From: an uncultured Prevotellaceae bacterium
GTDB taxonomy: Bacteria > Bacteroidota > Bacteroidia > Bacteroidales > Bacteroidaceae
NCBI GenBank assembly: GCA_900321965.1
Contig: ONYA01000001.1
Coordinates: 62,001 to 126,000, forward strand
Reading direction: 5' to 3'
DNA: 64,000 nt
Shown here: in pieces, positions 51,533-60,713 of the stretch
How the letters are laid out: each line of letters begins with the position of its first letter
How positions within the stretch are numbered: position 1 is the stretch's first letter
Position numbers and translations under genes: made by a program
The notes under the pieces: model-generated
Told to the model about the DNA's origin: nothing
Database searches by the model: none
Seen by the model: only the letters and a program-made list of their open reading frames with translations

Positions 51533-54070
51533 TTACTCGCTGACAAGGCGGTAATTCTGCCCTGCAACCGTCTCAACGTCGTATTCATAGACCTTGCGGA
51601 GTGTCTGCGGCTTGAAGTCTTTCAGCTCCTTTGAGTGCAGCGGCTCACGGATGGCGGCAGGGGCAAACAGCGGGTTAGGACAGTCGCCCTCGGCCTTCTT
51701 CAGCCGTGCGCCCTTCGGTCCTTTAGCCAGTCGTAGGGGCACGTAGGAGCGCAGGCGCAGCGTACCGCCGACGGACGACCGCACCACTGCCGAACGAAGT
51801 TCCCCTTCGTTCCACTCCTCGTCGACGACGAATCCTCCCCGTGCCCGCAGGCCTTTCACCGCTCCCTGCTTCCATTCGTCGGGCAGGGCGGGCAGCAGCT
51901 GCACGGCACCGTCATGGCTCTGGACGAGCATCTCGCAGATGCCGGCCGATACGCCGAAGTTGCCGTCAATCTGGAATGGCGGATGGGCGTCAAACAGGTT
52001 CGGATAGGTACGACCGGCGGGATACTGGCGCGACTTGGAGTCGTCGGGCAGCAGGTGGAGCATGTTCTTGATGATGGTGAAGGCGTGGTTGCCGTCGAGC
52101 ATACGCGCCCAGAAGTTGGTCTTCCAGCCGAGGCTCCAGCCCGTAGCCATGTCACCGCGCTGCTTCAGGGTGTTGGCGGCAGCGGTGAAGAGGTCGGGAT
52201 GGGTGTAAGGCGAAATCTGGTTCGAGGGGTACAGACCGTAGAGATGCGAGATATGGCGGTGCTCGTCCTTCGGGTCGTCAGCGTCGATAAGCCACTCCTG
52301 TAGCTGTCCGTAGCGGCCTATCTGCATCGGCGGCAGGTTCTGCAGCGCAAAACGCAACTGCTCTGCCAGCACGCTGTCGCGCCCTAACACCTTAGCGGCC
52401 TGCATCGCCTGACTGAGCACGTCGAAGGCTATCTGGTTGTCCATCGTCGAACCAGCGCAGACGTTGGTACCCTTGCCACGGGGGCCGTGCTCCGGCGACA
52501 CCGTGGGGACGGTCATCAGCCAGCCAGCAGCCTCCTTCACCTCGCCGGCAGCAGGATAGGTCTGCATATAGTCGAGCAGGAACTGTGCAGCTCCCTTCAT
52601 AACGGGATAGTGCTCGGCCAGGAACTGCTTGTCGCCGGTATAGAGGTAGTGTTGCCACAGGTGTGTGGTGAGCCAGGCGCCTCCTGTGGGGAACATGCCC
52701 CACGGCGTGCCGTCCACCGGACCTGCAATGCGCCAGAGGTCGGTATTGTGATGGGCCACCCAGCCGCCGCAGCCGTACATCGTCTTGGCCGTCTCCGTGC
52801 CCGTGACACTGAGGTCGCGGATCATCGAAAACAGTGGCTGCTGGGTCTCGGCAAGGTTGCCGATGAGGGCCGGCCAGTAGTTCATCTCAGCATTGATATT
52901 GATGGTGTACTTCGAGTCCCACGGTGCATTCATCTTGTCGTTCCAGACGCCCTGCAGGTTGGCGGGCTGACCACCGGGCTGACTCGACGAGATCAGCAGG
53001 TAACGACCGTACTGCATCATCAGGGCCACCATGTCGAGGTCGCTGGCATCCTTCTCGAAGGCTGCCACACGCTTGTCGGTCTGCAAACCGGAGTTTGCCG
53101 ACTTCGGCAGCGTCAGGCTGACGCGGTTATACTGCTCCTGATACTTCGCCACATGGCGGGCCAGCAGCTGCGGGTAGCGCAGAGTCTCGGCATGGTTCAG
53201 GCAGTCTTTGTTCTTCTTGGCGGCATTGCCGCTGATGTCGTGATAGTTCACGTAGTTGGTGGCGGCAGCGATATAGATAGTGGCCTCGGTAGCGTTGCTG
53301 ACAACAACCGTGCCGTCGGCGAACGTGATGTCGGCACCTTTTCCCTCTATCCGAACGCTGGCTTGGCACTCAGCCGTCAAGCCGGCCTTCACGCCCTCCT
53401 GATCCACGCCCTGAACGGTGGCCGTAAGGCGTCCGCCCAGATTACCGGAACCTGCCGACAGCGGACTCTGGCAGGAATGCACTGAACTCACCTTGCAAGG
53501 CAGCTGACTCTGGTAGGACATCGTGAAGCTCAGCGCACCTTTCTTGCCGGCCTTCAGCTGAACGACGATGACGTCGTCGGCCTGCGAGGCAAAGACCGTA
53601 CGCTCATATTTCACACCTTTATATATATAAGAGGTGGTGGCGGTGGCGTCGCCGAGGTTCAGCGCCCGCTCGTACTTCGTCACGTCCTTGTGGCCCAAGG
53701 TCAGTTTCAGACTGCCCATCGGCAGGAAACGCATGCCGTGCGGTCCCTTCACGAAGTGCTGGTCAATCAGTTTTGAAGCCTGATACTCCTTACCCTCGAA
53801 AATGAGGCGGCGCACCTCCTGCAGATTTTCTAACGACTCCTTCGAGTTGTTCGCGTGGGGACTGCCGCTCCAAAAGGTTTCCTCGTTCAGCTGAATCTCC
53901 TCAGTGTCGGTGCCGCCGTAGACCATAGCACCTAAATGAGAGTTTCCTACAGGCAATGCCTCCAGCCAGTGCGTTGCCGGCTGGGCATACCACAACCGAT
54001 GGTTCTGCGCGCTCATGACAAGACAGAATACTGCCGACAGGACAGTAGTAAAAATTAGTTTTTTCATCAT
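51533..54070 (-). CDS. GH95 glycosidase (alpha-L-fucosidase / alpha-L-galactosidase family)
   Basis: 845 residues, signal peptide about 1-21. It has the typical GH95 N-terminal domain ([30 protein letters not shown]) and an alpha/alpha-barrel with [29 protein letters not shown] and [15 protein letters not shown]95 contains alpha-L-fucosidases and alpha-L-galactosidases; in complex corn-type xylan loci of Bacteroides the GH95 member removes L-galactose, which fits this context better. Monocistronic, with its own promoter and terminator, divergent from the GH127/GH146-type gene. Confidence 0.92.
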   Translation of the reverse strand: MMKKLIFTTVLSAVFCLVMSAQNHRLWYAQPATHWLEALPVGNSHLGAMVYGGTDTEEIQLNEETFWSGSPHANNSKESLENLQEVRRLIFEGKEYQASKLIDQHFVKGPHGMRFLPMGSLKLTLGHKDVTKYERALNLGDATATTSYIYKGVKYERTVFASQADDVIVVQLKAGKKGALSFTMSYQSQLPCKVSSVHSCQSPLSAGSGNLGGRLTATVQGVDQEGVKAGLTAECQASVRIEGKGADITFADGTVVVSNATEATIYIAAATNYVNYHDISGNAAKKNKDCLNHAETLRYPQLLARHVAKYQEQYNRVSLTLPKSANSGLQTDKRVAAFEKDASDLDMVALMMQYGRYLLISSSQPGGQPANLQGVWNDKMNAPWDSKYTININAEMNYWPALIGNLAETQQPLFSMIRDLSVTGTETAKTMYGCGGWVAHHNTDLWRIAGPVDGTPWGMFPTGGAWLTTHLWQHYLYTGDKQFLAEHYPVMKGAAQFLLDYMQTYPAAGEVKEAAGWLMTVPTVSPEHGPRGKGTNVCAGSTMDNQIAFDVLSQAMQAAKVLGRDSVLAEQLRFALQNLPPMQIGRYGQLQEWLIDADDPKDEHRHISHLYGLYPSNQISPYTHPDLFTAAANTLKQRGDMATGWSLGWKTNFWARMLDGNHAFTIIKNMLHLLPDDSKSRQYPAGRTYPNLFDAHPPFQIDGNFGVSAGICEMLVQSHDGAVQLLPALPDEWKQGAVKGLRARGGFVVDEEWNEGELRSAVVRSSVGGTLRLRSYVPLRLAKGPKGARLKKAEGDCPNPLFAPAAIREPLHSKELKDFKPQTLRKVYEYDVETVAGQNYRLVSE

Positions 54071-54090
54071 TCTCAGTTTTTAGAATGTTG

Positions 54091-54122
54091 CAAAGTTATA
54101 CAAAAAAGGTTGAATTACCAAA
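54091..54122 (-). promoter_or_regulatory. GH95 promoter (minus strand)
   Basis: Minus strand TTTG (54119-54122), 20 nt, TAACTTTG (54091-54098), 20 nt before the ATG: a full consensus promoter. Confidence 0.7.
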
Positions 54123-54138
54123 CTTCTGACAGCAAATG

Positions 54139-54170
54139 TTTGGCTTTTCTGCAAAAAAGGAGTATATTTG
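54139..54170 (+). promoter_or_regulatory. GH127/GH146-type gene promoter (plus strand)
   Basis: TTTG (54139-54142), 20 nt, TATATTTG (54163-54170). It is back to back with the GH95 promoter, only 16 nt between the two -33 boxes, so one regulator could serve both. Confidence 0.7.
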
Positions 54171-54198
54171 CAACGAGAACAAAATAACGTAAAACAAT

Positions 54199-56514
54199 AT
54201 GATAAGAAAAACAATTCTTTTGAGTGTTGCACTCATTGCTTTGACGGCAACGGCACAACTGCCGACGCGAGTAGAGTCATTCCCCATCAGTAGCGTCAGA
54301 CTGGGCGAAAGCCAGTTCCTGAAAAACCAGCAGATGGACATCCACTATCTTTTAGGGCTCGATGCCGACAGACTGTTGGCACCCTACCTGAAAGAGGCAG
54401 GACTGACACCCAAGGCCGAGAACTACTCGAACTGGGAGAATACTGGTCTCGACGGCCACATCGGCGGTCACTACCTGTCGGCACTGAGCTATATGTATGC
54501 CGCCACGGGAAATGAAGAGATAGAAGACCGGCTCGACTACGTGATGAAAGAGCTGAAACGCTGTCAGGATGCTGCCGGCGACGGTTATCTGAGCGGTGTG
54601 CCCAATGGCCGCAAAATCTGGAAGGAACTGTCGGAAGGTAACATCCGTGCCAATTCCTTCGGACTGAACGACCGCTGGGTGCCCCTCTACAATATCCATA
54701 AGATCTATGCCGGACTGCGTGACGCCTACCTCATTGCCGGACGCAGCGAAGCCAAGGAGATGCTCGTGAAGCTGACCGACTGGATGGTACAGCTCGTGTC
54801 GGGACTTACCGACGAGCAGATTCAGAAGATGCTCATCAGCGAACAGGGTGGACTGAACGAGACGTTTGCCGATGTCTACGGCATGACAAAAGATCAGAAA
54901 TACCTGAAGTTGGCCCACCAGTTCAGCGACCAGCAGATGCTGAAACCCCTGTTGGAGAGCAAGGACAACCTGACGGGCAAGCACGCCAACACGCAGATTC
55001 CAAAGGTCATCGGCTACAAGCGTATTGCCGACCTCGAAGGTCTGCAGGACTGGGACCGTGCCGCAAAGTTCTTCTGGGACGTTGTCGTAGGACAGCGCAG
55101 CGTCAGCATCGGCGGCAACTCCATGCGCGAGCACTTCAACCCGACGAACGACTTCAGCGGACTCTTAGCCTCAGAGCAGGGACCGGAAAGCTGTAACACC
55201 TATAATATGTTGCGCCTGACGAAGATGCTCTATCAGACCAGTGCCGACAAGAACTTTATGGACTATTACGAGCGCGCGCTCTACAACCACATCCTCTCCA
55301 TCCTCAACCCTGTGCAGGGCGGCTTCGTCTATTTCACCCCGATGCGCTCAGGCCACTACCGCGTCTACTCACAGCCGCAGACCTCCATGTGGTGCTGCGT
55401 GGGAACGGGACTGGAGAACCCCGCCCGCTATGGCGAGATGATCTACGCCCACGAGGGCAGCGACCTCATCGTCAACCTCTTCATCCCCTCAACACTGACA
55501 TGGGATGACCTGACAGTCAAGCAGGAGAACCGCTTCCCCCAAGAGCCCTCGACGACACTGACGCTGAACCTGAAGAAGGCCAAGAAGTTCGCCCTCAAAA
55601 TCCGTCTCCCCTGGTGGACGGACGGCGCCAAGCTCGCAGTCAACGGTTCCCCCGTTGACACCCAGACAAAAGACGGCTACATCGTCGTTGACCGCAAATG
55701 GAAGGACGGCGACGCCGTCAACATCGAACTGCCGATGCACCTGACAGCCATCACCACCCCCGACGGCAAGCCTCAGTACTCGTTCCTCTACGGCCCCATC
55801 GTGCTGGCCGCCAAGACGGGCACCGACCGTCAGGACGGTATGTATGCAGACAACAGCCGCGGCGGCCACATCGCCAACGGCCCGAAGATTCCCGCCACTC
55901 AAATGCCCGCCATCATCGGTTCCCCCGATGACATCCTCACCCACCTCAACCCCGTAGAGGGCAAACCGATGACATTCCGCCTGACGGGCGTCACCCTACC
56001 CCAATACGAAGGCATGACACTCGTACCGTTCTATCAGCTTTACGAGTGCCGCTACCAGATTTACTTCCCGCTCTATTCACAGAACGAATGGACGGCGAAG
56101 CAGCAGGAGATGGCTGCCGCCGAGAAGGCCCGCATGGAGTTAGAGGCCCTGACGGTAGACAAAATCTTCTGCGGCGAGCAGCAGTCGGAGAGCGACCACT
56201 TCTACAGCGGCAACGGCTCGTGGAACGGTGCAGACGAAGGCATCCATTGGCGTCGCACACGCTCGGCATTCACCTATCAGGTAAAGACCGACGGTGCCAC
56301 AACCTTGCGTCTGAAGGGCTTCGCCGACCGTGAGCCCATCGTGGTGAGCCTCGACGGTAAACAGCTCGGCGCGGTCACCTTCGACCGTCAGGGCATGGCC
56401 ACCCTCCAGTTGCCCGCCGGCACGAAAGGCACCCTCCAGCTCAGCCTCGCTGCCGAGCAAGGCAAACAAACACCGAGAATCAGCGAAATCCGGTTATGCA
56501 GAAACGCACAATAA
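54199..56514 (+). CDS. GH127/GH146-type beta-L-arabinofuranosidase (DUF1680)
   Basis: 771 residues, signal peptide about 1-19. The alpha/alpha-barrel carries the glutamate/cysteine zinc site of this fold: E330 and C332 (GPESCNTYN) and C399-C400 (MWCCVGTG), one of which is the nucleophile in characterised members. Two C-terminal beta domains follow (about 440-640 and 650-771; the last resembles DUF6805). It removes L-arabinofuranose, probably from arabinoxylan side chains. GH146 versus GH127 cannot be decided by eye. Its last 19 nt overlap the DUF4421 gene in another frame. Confidence 0.9.
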   Translation: MIRKTILLSVALIALTATAQLPTRVESFPISSVRLGESQFLKNQQMDIHYLLGLDADRLLAPYLKEAGLTPKAENYSNWENTGLDGHIGGHYLSALSYMYAATGNEEIEDRLDYVMKELKRCQDAAGDGYLSGVPNGRKIWKELSEGNIRANSFGLNDRWVPLYNIHKIYAGLRDAYLIAGRSEAKEMLVKLTDWMVQLVSGLTDEQIQKMLISEQGGLNETFADVYGMTKDQKYLKLAHQFSDQQMLKPLLESKDNLTGKHANTQIPKVIGYKRIADLEGLQDWDRAAKFFWDVVVGQRSVSIGGNSMREHFNPTNDFSGLLASEQGPESCNTYNMLRLTKMLYQTSADKNFMDYYERALYNHILSILNPVQGGFVYFTPMRSGHYRVYSQPQTSMWCCVGTGLENPARYGEMIYAHEGSDLIVNLFIPSTLTWDDLTVKQENRFPQEPSTTLTLNLKKAKKFALKIRLPWWTDGAKLAVNGSPVDTQTKDGYIVVDRKWKDGDAVNIELPMHLTAITTPDGKPQYSFLYGPIVLAAKTGTDRQDGMYADNSRGGHIANGPKIPATQMPAIIGSPDDILTHLNPVEGKPMTFRLTGVTLPQYEGMTLVPFYQLYECRYQIYFPLYSQNEWTAKQQEMAAAEKARMELEALTVDKIFCGEQQSESDHFYSGNGSWNGADEGIHWRRTRSAFTYQVKTDGATTLRLKGFADREPIVVSLDGKQLGAVTFDRQGMATLQLPAGTKGTLQLSLAAEQGKQTPRISEIRLCRNAQ

Positions 56515-57485
56515 CCTTCCTGTGTATGACACTGGCTGTGTGGACTCTTCCACACACCAGTCATGCACAGAGCATCTTCTCTATTAACCGTCTGGTGGAC
56601 AGCGTCCTGATGCGACGCTACCAACGTGCTGACTTCGACTCCACCTACATCACACGTCCGCAGACAAAGTGGACGCTGACAGGGCGTCTCAATGTGGCAG
56701 GTGCACAGATAAGGGCAGAAGGCATTGAGCAGGGCCTGCATTTCAAGTCAGAGATGAGCGCCGAATACAAGACCACCGTCAGCGTCGGCGTCAGCTATTT
56801 GGGGCTGTCGCTCAACCTGTCGCTCAACCCCGCCAAGATGGCAGGGAAATACCACGACTACGAGCTGAACTTCAGGTCGTACGGTAAGCAATTCGGTTTC
56901 GACATCGCCTATCAGGACGCACGGAACTTCGAAGGATGGCACGAATCGGAAAGGCTGGGACACATCACACTGCCCGAGGATCTGCTGAAACTCAGGGCGT
57001 TTAACGTCAACACCTATTATGTCTTCAACCATCGCCGGTTCTCCTACCCCGCCGCCTTTGCGCACTCCTATATCCAGCGCCGCTCTGCCGGCAGCTTCCT
57101 CTTGGCGGCTTCCGGCCAAGGACAGCACGGCGAGGCGCTCAACGGTGACATCGATTTCAGCTTCAAGATGACAAACATCGGACTTGGTGCGGGCTACGGC
57201 TACAATTATGTACCAAGCCGCAACTGGCTCCTCCATCTGTCGGCCCTGCCAACGTTCATCGTCTACACCAACACATCCTTGAACTATGCTGGCAATGACA
57301 TCCCTCTGCATCACCACTACCCCGAAGTGATTATCACCAGCCGGGGAGCCGTCGTCCGTCAGTTCGGAAATATGTTTGCCGGCATGCAGATGGTGTTCAA
57401 CTTCACCAACCTCGGCGACAAGGACGAATTGGAAATACAAAACCTGAAATGGATGATGCGCGCCTATCTCGGCATTAGGCTTTAG
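56496..57485 (+). CDS. DUF4421 family probable outer-membrane barrel protein
   Basis: 329 residues, signal peptide about 1-25. The body alternates amphipathic strands with aromatic ends (VSVGVSYLGLSLNLSLN, GLGAGYGYNYVPSRNW, YPEVIITSRGAVVRQFGNMF), as in small outer-membrane barrels, and matches my memory of the Bacteroidetes DUF4421 family. Function unknown. It overlaps the arabinofuranosidase gene by 19 nt, so the two are co-expressed; a link to sugar uptake or envelope is only a guess. Confidence 0.78.
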   Translation: MQKRTITFLCMTLAVWTLPHTSHAQSIFSINRLVDSVLMRRYQRADFDSTYITRPQTKWTLTGRLNVAGAQIRAEGIEQGLHFKSEMSAEYKTTVSVGVSYLGLSLNLSLNPAKMAGKYHDYELNFRSYGKQFGFDIAYQDARNFEGWHESERLGHITLPEDLLKLRAFNVNTYYVFNHRRFSYPAAFAHSYIQRRSAGSFLLAASGQGQHGEALNGDIDFSFKMTNIGLGAGYGYNYVPSRNWLLHLSALPTFIVYTNTSLNYAGNDIPLHHHYPEVIITSRGAVVRQFGNMFAGMQMVFNFTNLGDKDELEIQNLKWMMRAYLGIRL

Positions 57486-57590
57486 TCACCCACCACCTAT
57501 TTGCCGCTATTTCATTTCAGCCATTCCGAAACTTTTCAGTTGACTCACATCAAAAACACGGCTGTTTGCGCAAACAAAATGAAAAAACTC

Positions 57591-57621
57591 TTGTTTCCTG
57601 CAGGAATTCGTCGTACCTTTG
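57591..57621 (+). promoter_or_regulatory. Promoter of the 30-codon gene
   Basis: TTG at 57591-57593, 20 nt, TACCTTTG at 57614-57621. In the leader CGCATTTC (57633-57640) pairs with GAAATGCG (57647-57654). Confidence 0.6.
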
Positions 57622-57690
57622 CACCCGCAAACCGCATTTCAAGCGCGAAATGCGAATGGATAACATTCAATAACAAAAAGGTAAAAAGAT

Positions 57691-57783
57691 ATGAGAAAAC
57701 TGATTAACAAATGGCGCAACAGTGCCGCCTACTACGAGTACTGCTTGAATATGGCAAGAATGTACAACTATCAAGTAAAATAA
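57691..57783 (+). CDS. Small basic protein of 30 residues
   Basis: ATG 57691 to TAA 57783, 30 codons. The peptide is basic and aromatic: it begins MRKLINKWRNSAAYYEY and ends MYNYQVK. It has a consensus promoter, a leader hairpin and, immediately at its stop, an intrinsic terminator, so it forms a complete transcription unit of about 190 nt. No homologue is recognised. An RNA-only role for the unit is an alternative. Confidence 0.55.
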   Translation: MRKLINKWRNSAAYYEYCLNMARMYNYQVK

Positions 57784-57820
57784 AACGGATTGACTGCCCC
57801 CAGCATTCAGTCCGTTTTTT
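57782..57820 (+). terminator. Terminator of the 30-codon gene
   Basis: AAAACGGA (57782-57789) pairs with TCCGTTTT (57811-57818), extended inward by TGA/TCA. The stem begins inside the TAA codon. Confidence 0.75.
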
Positions 57821-57867
57821 ATTTCATACAATTTCACCTACGCGCGCGTAATAGGATAGGGGAAGCG

Positions 57868-57942
57868 GAAAACATCCCCCCCATGTCGCCCATCCCACCC
57901 GTAACATAGGAGCGACATGGGCGACATGGGTGGGATGTTTTC
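57868..57942. repeat. 24-bp GC-rich inverted repeat with duplicated GCGACATGG
   Basis: 57868-57891 and 57919-57942 are inverted copies with one mismatch (GAAAACATCCC outer end, CATGTCGCCC inner end) and a 27-nt loop. GCGACATGG occurs twice in tandem at 57912-57929. The next 50 nt hold nothing else. Confidence 0.75.
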
Positions 57943-57997
57943 TGGTTAAGACAACCATATATAGAGACAAGACAAACTGGGAATCACAGACAAAATG

Positions 57998-58025
57998 AGA
58001 AGTAAGAAGTAAGAGGTAAGAAGTA
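57998..58025 (+). repeat. 7-bp tandem repeat
   Basis: Four units of AGAAGTA (third is AGAGGTA) in non-coding sequence. Confidence 0.75.
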
Positions 58026-58086
58026 TGATGTGTGGGGCAACACAATTCAACGGATTGAAGGATTCAGACCAGGAGAAAACATCACG

Positions 58087-58169
58087 GCCGCTCGTAAAAA
58101 AAACAAGCGGCTCGTGAAAAAATATAAGCCGCTCGTGAAAAAATATAGGCCGCTCGTGAAAACGTCACG
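58087..58169 (+). repeat. 21-bp tandem repeat, about four units
   Basis: Units start GCCGCTCGTGAAAAAATATA at 58087 (20 nt), 58107, 58128 and 58149. A short plus frame through it would give a Lys/Tyr-rich heptad (PLVKKYR), but that frame runs into the opposite esterase gene and has no promoter, so it is recorded as a repeat only. Confidence 0.75.
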
Positions 58170-58196
58170 GCCTCTGAGAAATAACGACAGATTTAT

Positions 58197-59387
58197 TTAT
58201 TCCTTGAAAATCTTCTGCGCGAACAGCGTGAGGTAGATGCGCCAGTTGCGCCAGATGTGACCGCCATCATTCTCGTAGTACTCATAGGCGTAGTGATGAT
58301 TGTCAAGATACTGACGCAGCTCGGTGTTCATCTGCATCAGAAAGTCATCCTTGCCTATGGCAATCCAGAAGAGCTTGGGCTTCGAGGCGAAGAGGCGCGC
58401 CATCTGTCCGTCAAAATCCTGATTAAGCTTCGAGTCCGGAGTCTTCGGCATGATCTCGCGGGGCATGCGGCAGGCTGCCGACTGCAAGCCGTAATAGTCG
58501 AACGACTCGGGGTAAAGGCGCGAGATGCCAAAGGTGTGGCCGCCGCCCATTGAGAGACCGGTCACGGCACGACCAGAGCGTTTGGCGATGGTCATATAGT
58601 GACGGTCAACATAGTTGACGATGTCCATAAAGCTCTCCTCCATCGTAGCCTTGGCGCCACGCTGGTTGAAGGCATTGCCGTCGGGGGTGTACATGCCCTC
58701 GTGCCACCAACCGGGGGCGGCGTTGCAGGTCGGATTGCCGTTAGGCATGACGACAATCATTGGCACGCATTTTCCCTCAGCTATCAGGTTGTCCATAATC
58801 TGCGACGTACGGCCAAGGTCAGTCCAAGCTGTCTCGTCGCCGCCGTGACCATGCAGCAGGTACATGACGGGGAAGCGCTTCTTGCCGTCGTATGCCGCAG
58901 GCAGATAGACGGTCATACGGCGCTGTTGTCCGAGTGTGGGGCTGTCGTACCATACGCGGCTCACGGTGCCGTGGGGAACGTCGTTCACAGCGTAGAGATG
59001 GCCTTTATCGTCGGCACTCTTACTGACAATGAAGATGTTGCTCAGCGTGGCGATGTCGCGATTCACATAGCTGTTGGCAGGATCAACGAAGCGCTGACCG
59101 TCAACATTGAGACTGTAGGAATAAAGTTCGGGAGCCAGCGGTGCCACTGTCGTCACCGTCCACACGCCGTTCTCCTGCTTTGTCATGTCAAGTCGCTGGT
59201 TGCGGATCTCCTGGAAGTCGCCATTGACACTCACCTTCGTTGCCGACGGGCTGAAGAAGTTAAAGGTCACCGTCCCGTCGGCATTGATGACGGGTGACTT
59301 GACACGGGGGCGCTGCCCCAACTGCTGCTGACCGTAGCTGCTCATGGCAAAAAGGCAGCAGACAAGAATGAATAACTGTTTCATCAT
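58197..59387 (-). CDS. CE1 carbohydrate esterase with CBM48-like domain
   Basis: 396 residues, signal peptide about 1-20. An N-terminal CBM48/isoamylase-N-like beta domain (about 28-122) precedes the CE1 alpha/beta hydrolase (about 135-396), with LLHGHGG, nucleophile S279 (TGLSMGGG) and a late DGGH histidine. Same module order as the esterase half of the Xyn10D-Fae1A-type protein, but without the xylanase. Probable feruloyl or acetyl-xylan esterase. It lies downstream of the alcohol dehydrogenase gene, separated by a gene remnant; no promoter of its own is clear. Confidence 0.9.
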   Translation of the reverse strand: MMKQLFILVCCLFAMSSYGQQQLGQRPRVKSPVINADGTVTFNFFSPSATKVSVNGDFQEIRNQRLDMTKQENGVWTVTTVAPLAPELYSYSLNVDGQRFVDPANSYVNRDIATLSNIFIVSKSADDKGHLYAVNDVPHGTVSRVWYDSPTLGQQRRMTVYLPAAYDGKKRFPVMYLLHGHGGDETAWTDLGRTSQIMDNLIAEGKCVPMIVVMPNGNPTCNAAPGWWHEGMYTPDGNAFNQRGAKATMEESFMDIVNYVDRHYMTIAKRSGRAVTGLSMGGGHTFGISRLYPESFDYYGLQSAACRMPREIMPKTPDSKLNQDFDGQMARLFASKPKLFWIAIGKDDFLMQMNTELRQYLDNHHYAYEYYENDGGHIWRNWRIYLTLFAQKIFKE

Positions 59388-59393
59388 GATGTA

Positions 59394-59532
59394 TTATTTG
59401 GTTTCTAACGTCCACTCATCGCGCCAACGGATGACAGGCTTACCGTCTTCAAACTCAATGGGTAGCCAGCTTCGGCTCGCGGATTGTCTCGACAAAAGCA
59501 ATCCAGCCCGTTCCGATGATTCCTACCCTCAT
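59394..59532 (-). pseudogene. Gene remnant between the alcohol dehydrogenase and CE1 genes
   Basis: An ATG at 59532 overlaps the dehydrogenase stop (ATGA), and the frame reads MRVGIIGTGWIAFVETIREP before stopping at 59455 (25 codons). In another frame the DNA just downstream reads PIEFEDGKPVIRWRDEWTL and stops at 59394. Both pieces look like real protein, the first like the Rossmann start of a Gfo/Idh/MocA oxidoreductase (tentative). An internal deletion or frameshift in a once translationally coupled gene is the simplest reading. Confidence 0.45.
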
Positions 59533-60713
59533 CCTCGTGCCATTTTATAGATTGCTTCCATGTCTTCGGTATTCAGCACCTTCAGGCAGCCGATGGTGCG
59601 CTGGAAGTTGCGGCTGCACTTGCGCACCATTTCACGGATTTCCTCGTCGGAGACTTCCTTGCCTATAAGTTCCTTGATGTTGACGGGCATACCGATGGCG
59701 TGATAAAAGCGCTCCATAGCCTCGATGCCGCGCAGGGCGGTGCCCTCGGGGTCGGTAAAGTCGTTGGGGACGTCCATCACGTTGACGGCGAAGCGGACGA
59801 AACGGCTCAGGTTCTCGTGCATCACGTAGCGTGCCCAACTCGGCCAGACGGCGGCGAGACCGGCACCATGGGTAACGTCGAACATAGCGCTCAGCTCATG
59901 CTCTATCTGGTGGGTGGCCCAGTCGTCGCTGACGCCGCAGCCCGTGAGTCCGTTATGCATCAGCGAACCGCCCCACATGATCTGCGCACGATAGCGGTAG
60001 TCCTCAGGATTCTTCAACACGGCAAAGACAGCGTTCTTCATTGAACGCAACATAGCCTCGGCAATGTCGGTAGTAATGTCCATATCGTCGTCCTTGGTAA
60101 AGTAGCGCTCCATCGTGTGCATCATCATATCGGTCACACCGGCAGCCGTCTGATAGGGGGGCAGAGTCATTGTGCGACGAGGATTCATAATGGCAAACTT
60201 CGGGCGAGAGAGGCTGTTGGAGTAACCAATCTTCACATCGCCGTCCTCGTTGGTAATGACACTCGCCTCGCTCATCTCGCTACCGGCAGCGGGGATGGTG
60301 AGCACCGAGGCCACGGGCAGCATCTTCTCGGGCGTTGCCTTGCCAATATAGATGTCCCACACGTCGCCGTCGTAGCACACGCCATAGGCAATGGCCTTGC
60401 CAGAGTCGATAACGCTGCCACCGCCGACGGCCAGCACGAAATCGATACCCTCGCGACGGCACAGGTCAATACCCTCATGTACCAGCGAGAGACGCGGATT
60501 GGGCACTACGCCACCCAGTGTGACGTACGCTACCCCACCCTCACGGAGCAGTCCGCAAATCTTATCGAGGAGTCCCGAGCGCACAGCACTCTGGCCACCA
60601 TAATGAACCAGCACCTTCGTGCCACCATATTTCTTCACAAGAGAAGCAACCTGCTCCTCGCTCTGTTCGCCGAACACCACTTCGGTCGGCGCATAGTATT
60701 TAAAGTCTTTCAT
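59529..60713 (-). CDS. Iron-containing alcohol dehydrogenase (YqhD/butanol dehydrogenase type)
   Basis: 394 residues, full length, cytoplasmic (no signal peptide). The N-terminal nucleotide-binding part has VLAVGGGSVIDSGKAIAYG (about 94-112). The metal-binding part holds the histidine-rich QIEHELSAMFDVTHGAGLA segment (about 262-280). It reduces aldehydes to alcohols with NAD(P)H; in this species a role in disposing of lactaldehyde or other aldehydes is possible but unproven. Start overlaps the stop of the small secreted ORF (ATGA at 60710-60713) and its own stop overlaps the start of the remnant. Confidence 0.92.
   Translation of the reverse strand: MKDFKYYAPTEVVFGEQSEEQVASLVKKYGGTKVLVHYGGQSAVRSGLLDKICGLLREGGVAYVTLGGVVPNPRLSLVHEGIDLCRREGIDFVLAVGGGSVIDSGKAIAYGVCYDGDVWDIYIGKATPEKMLPVASVLTIPAAGSEMSEASVITNEDGDVKIGYSNSLSRPKFAIMNPRRTMTLPPYQTAAGVTDMMMHTMERYFTKDDDMDITTDIAEAMLRSMKNAVFAVLKNPEDYRYRAQIMWGGSLMHNGLTGCGVSDDWATHQIEHELSAMFDVTHGAGLAAVWPSWARYVMHENLSRFVRFAVNVMDVPNDFTDPEGTALRGIEAMERFYHAIGMPVNIKELIGKEVSDEEIREMVRKCSRNFQRTIGCLKVLNTEDMEAIYKMARG

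Noticed and set aside
58087..58169. CRISPR array
   Set aside because: Units are directly adjacent without spacers, and no cas genes are in the window.
58030..58236. Short plus frame with heptad repeats
   Set aside because: It has no promoter, is written by a 21-bp DNA repeat and runs into the opposite CE1 gene.
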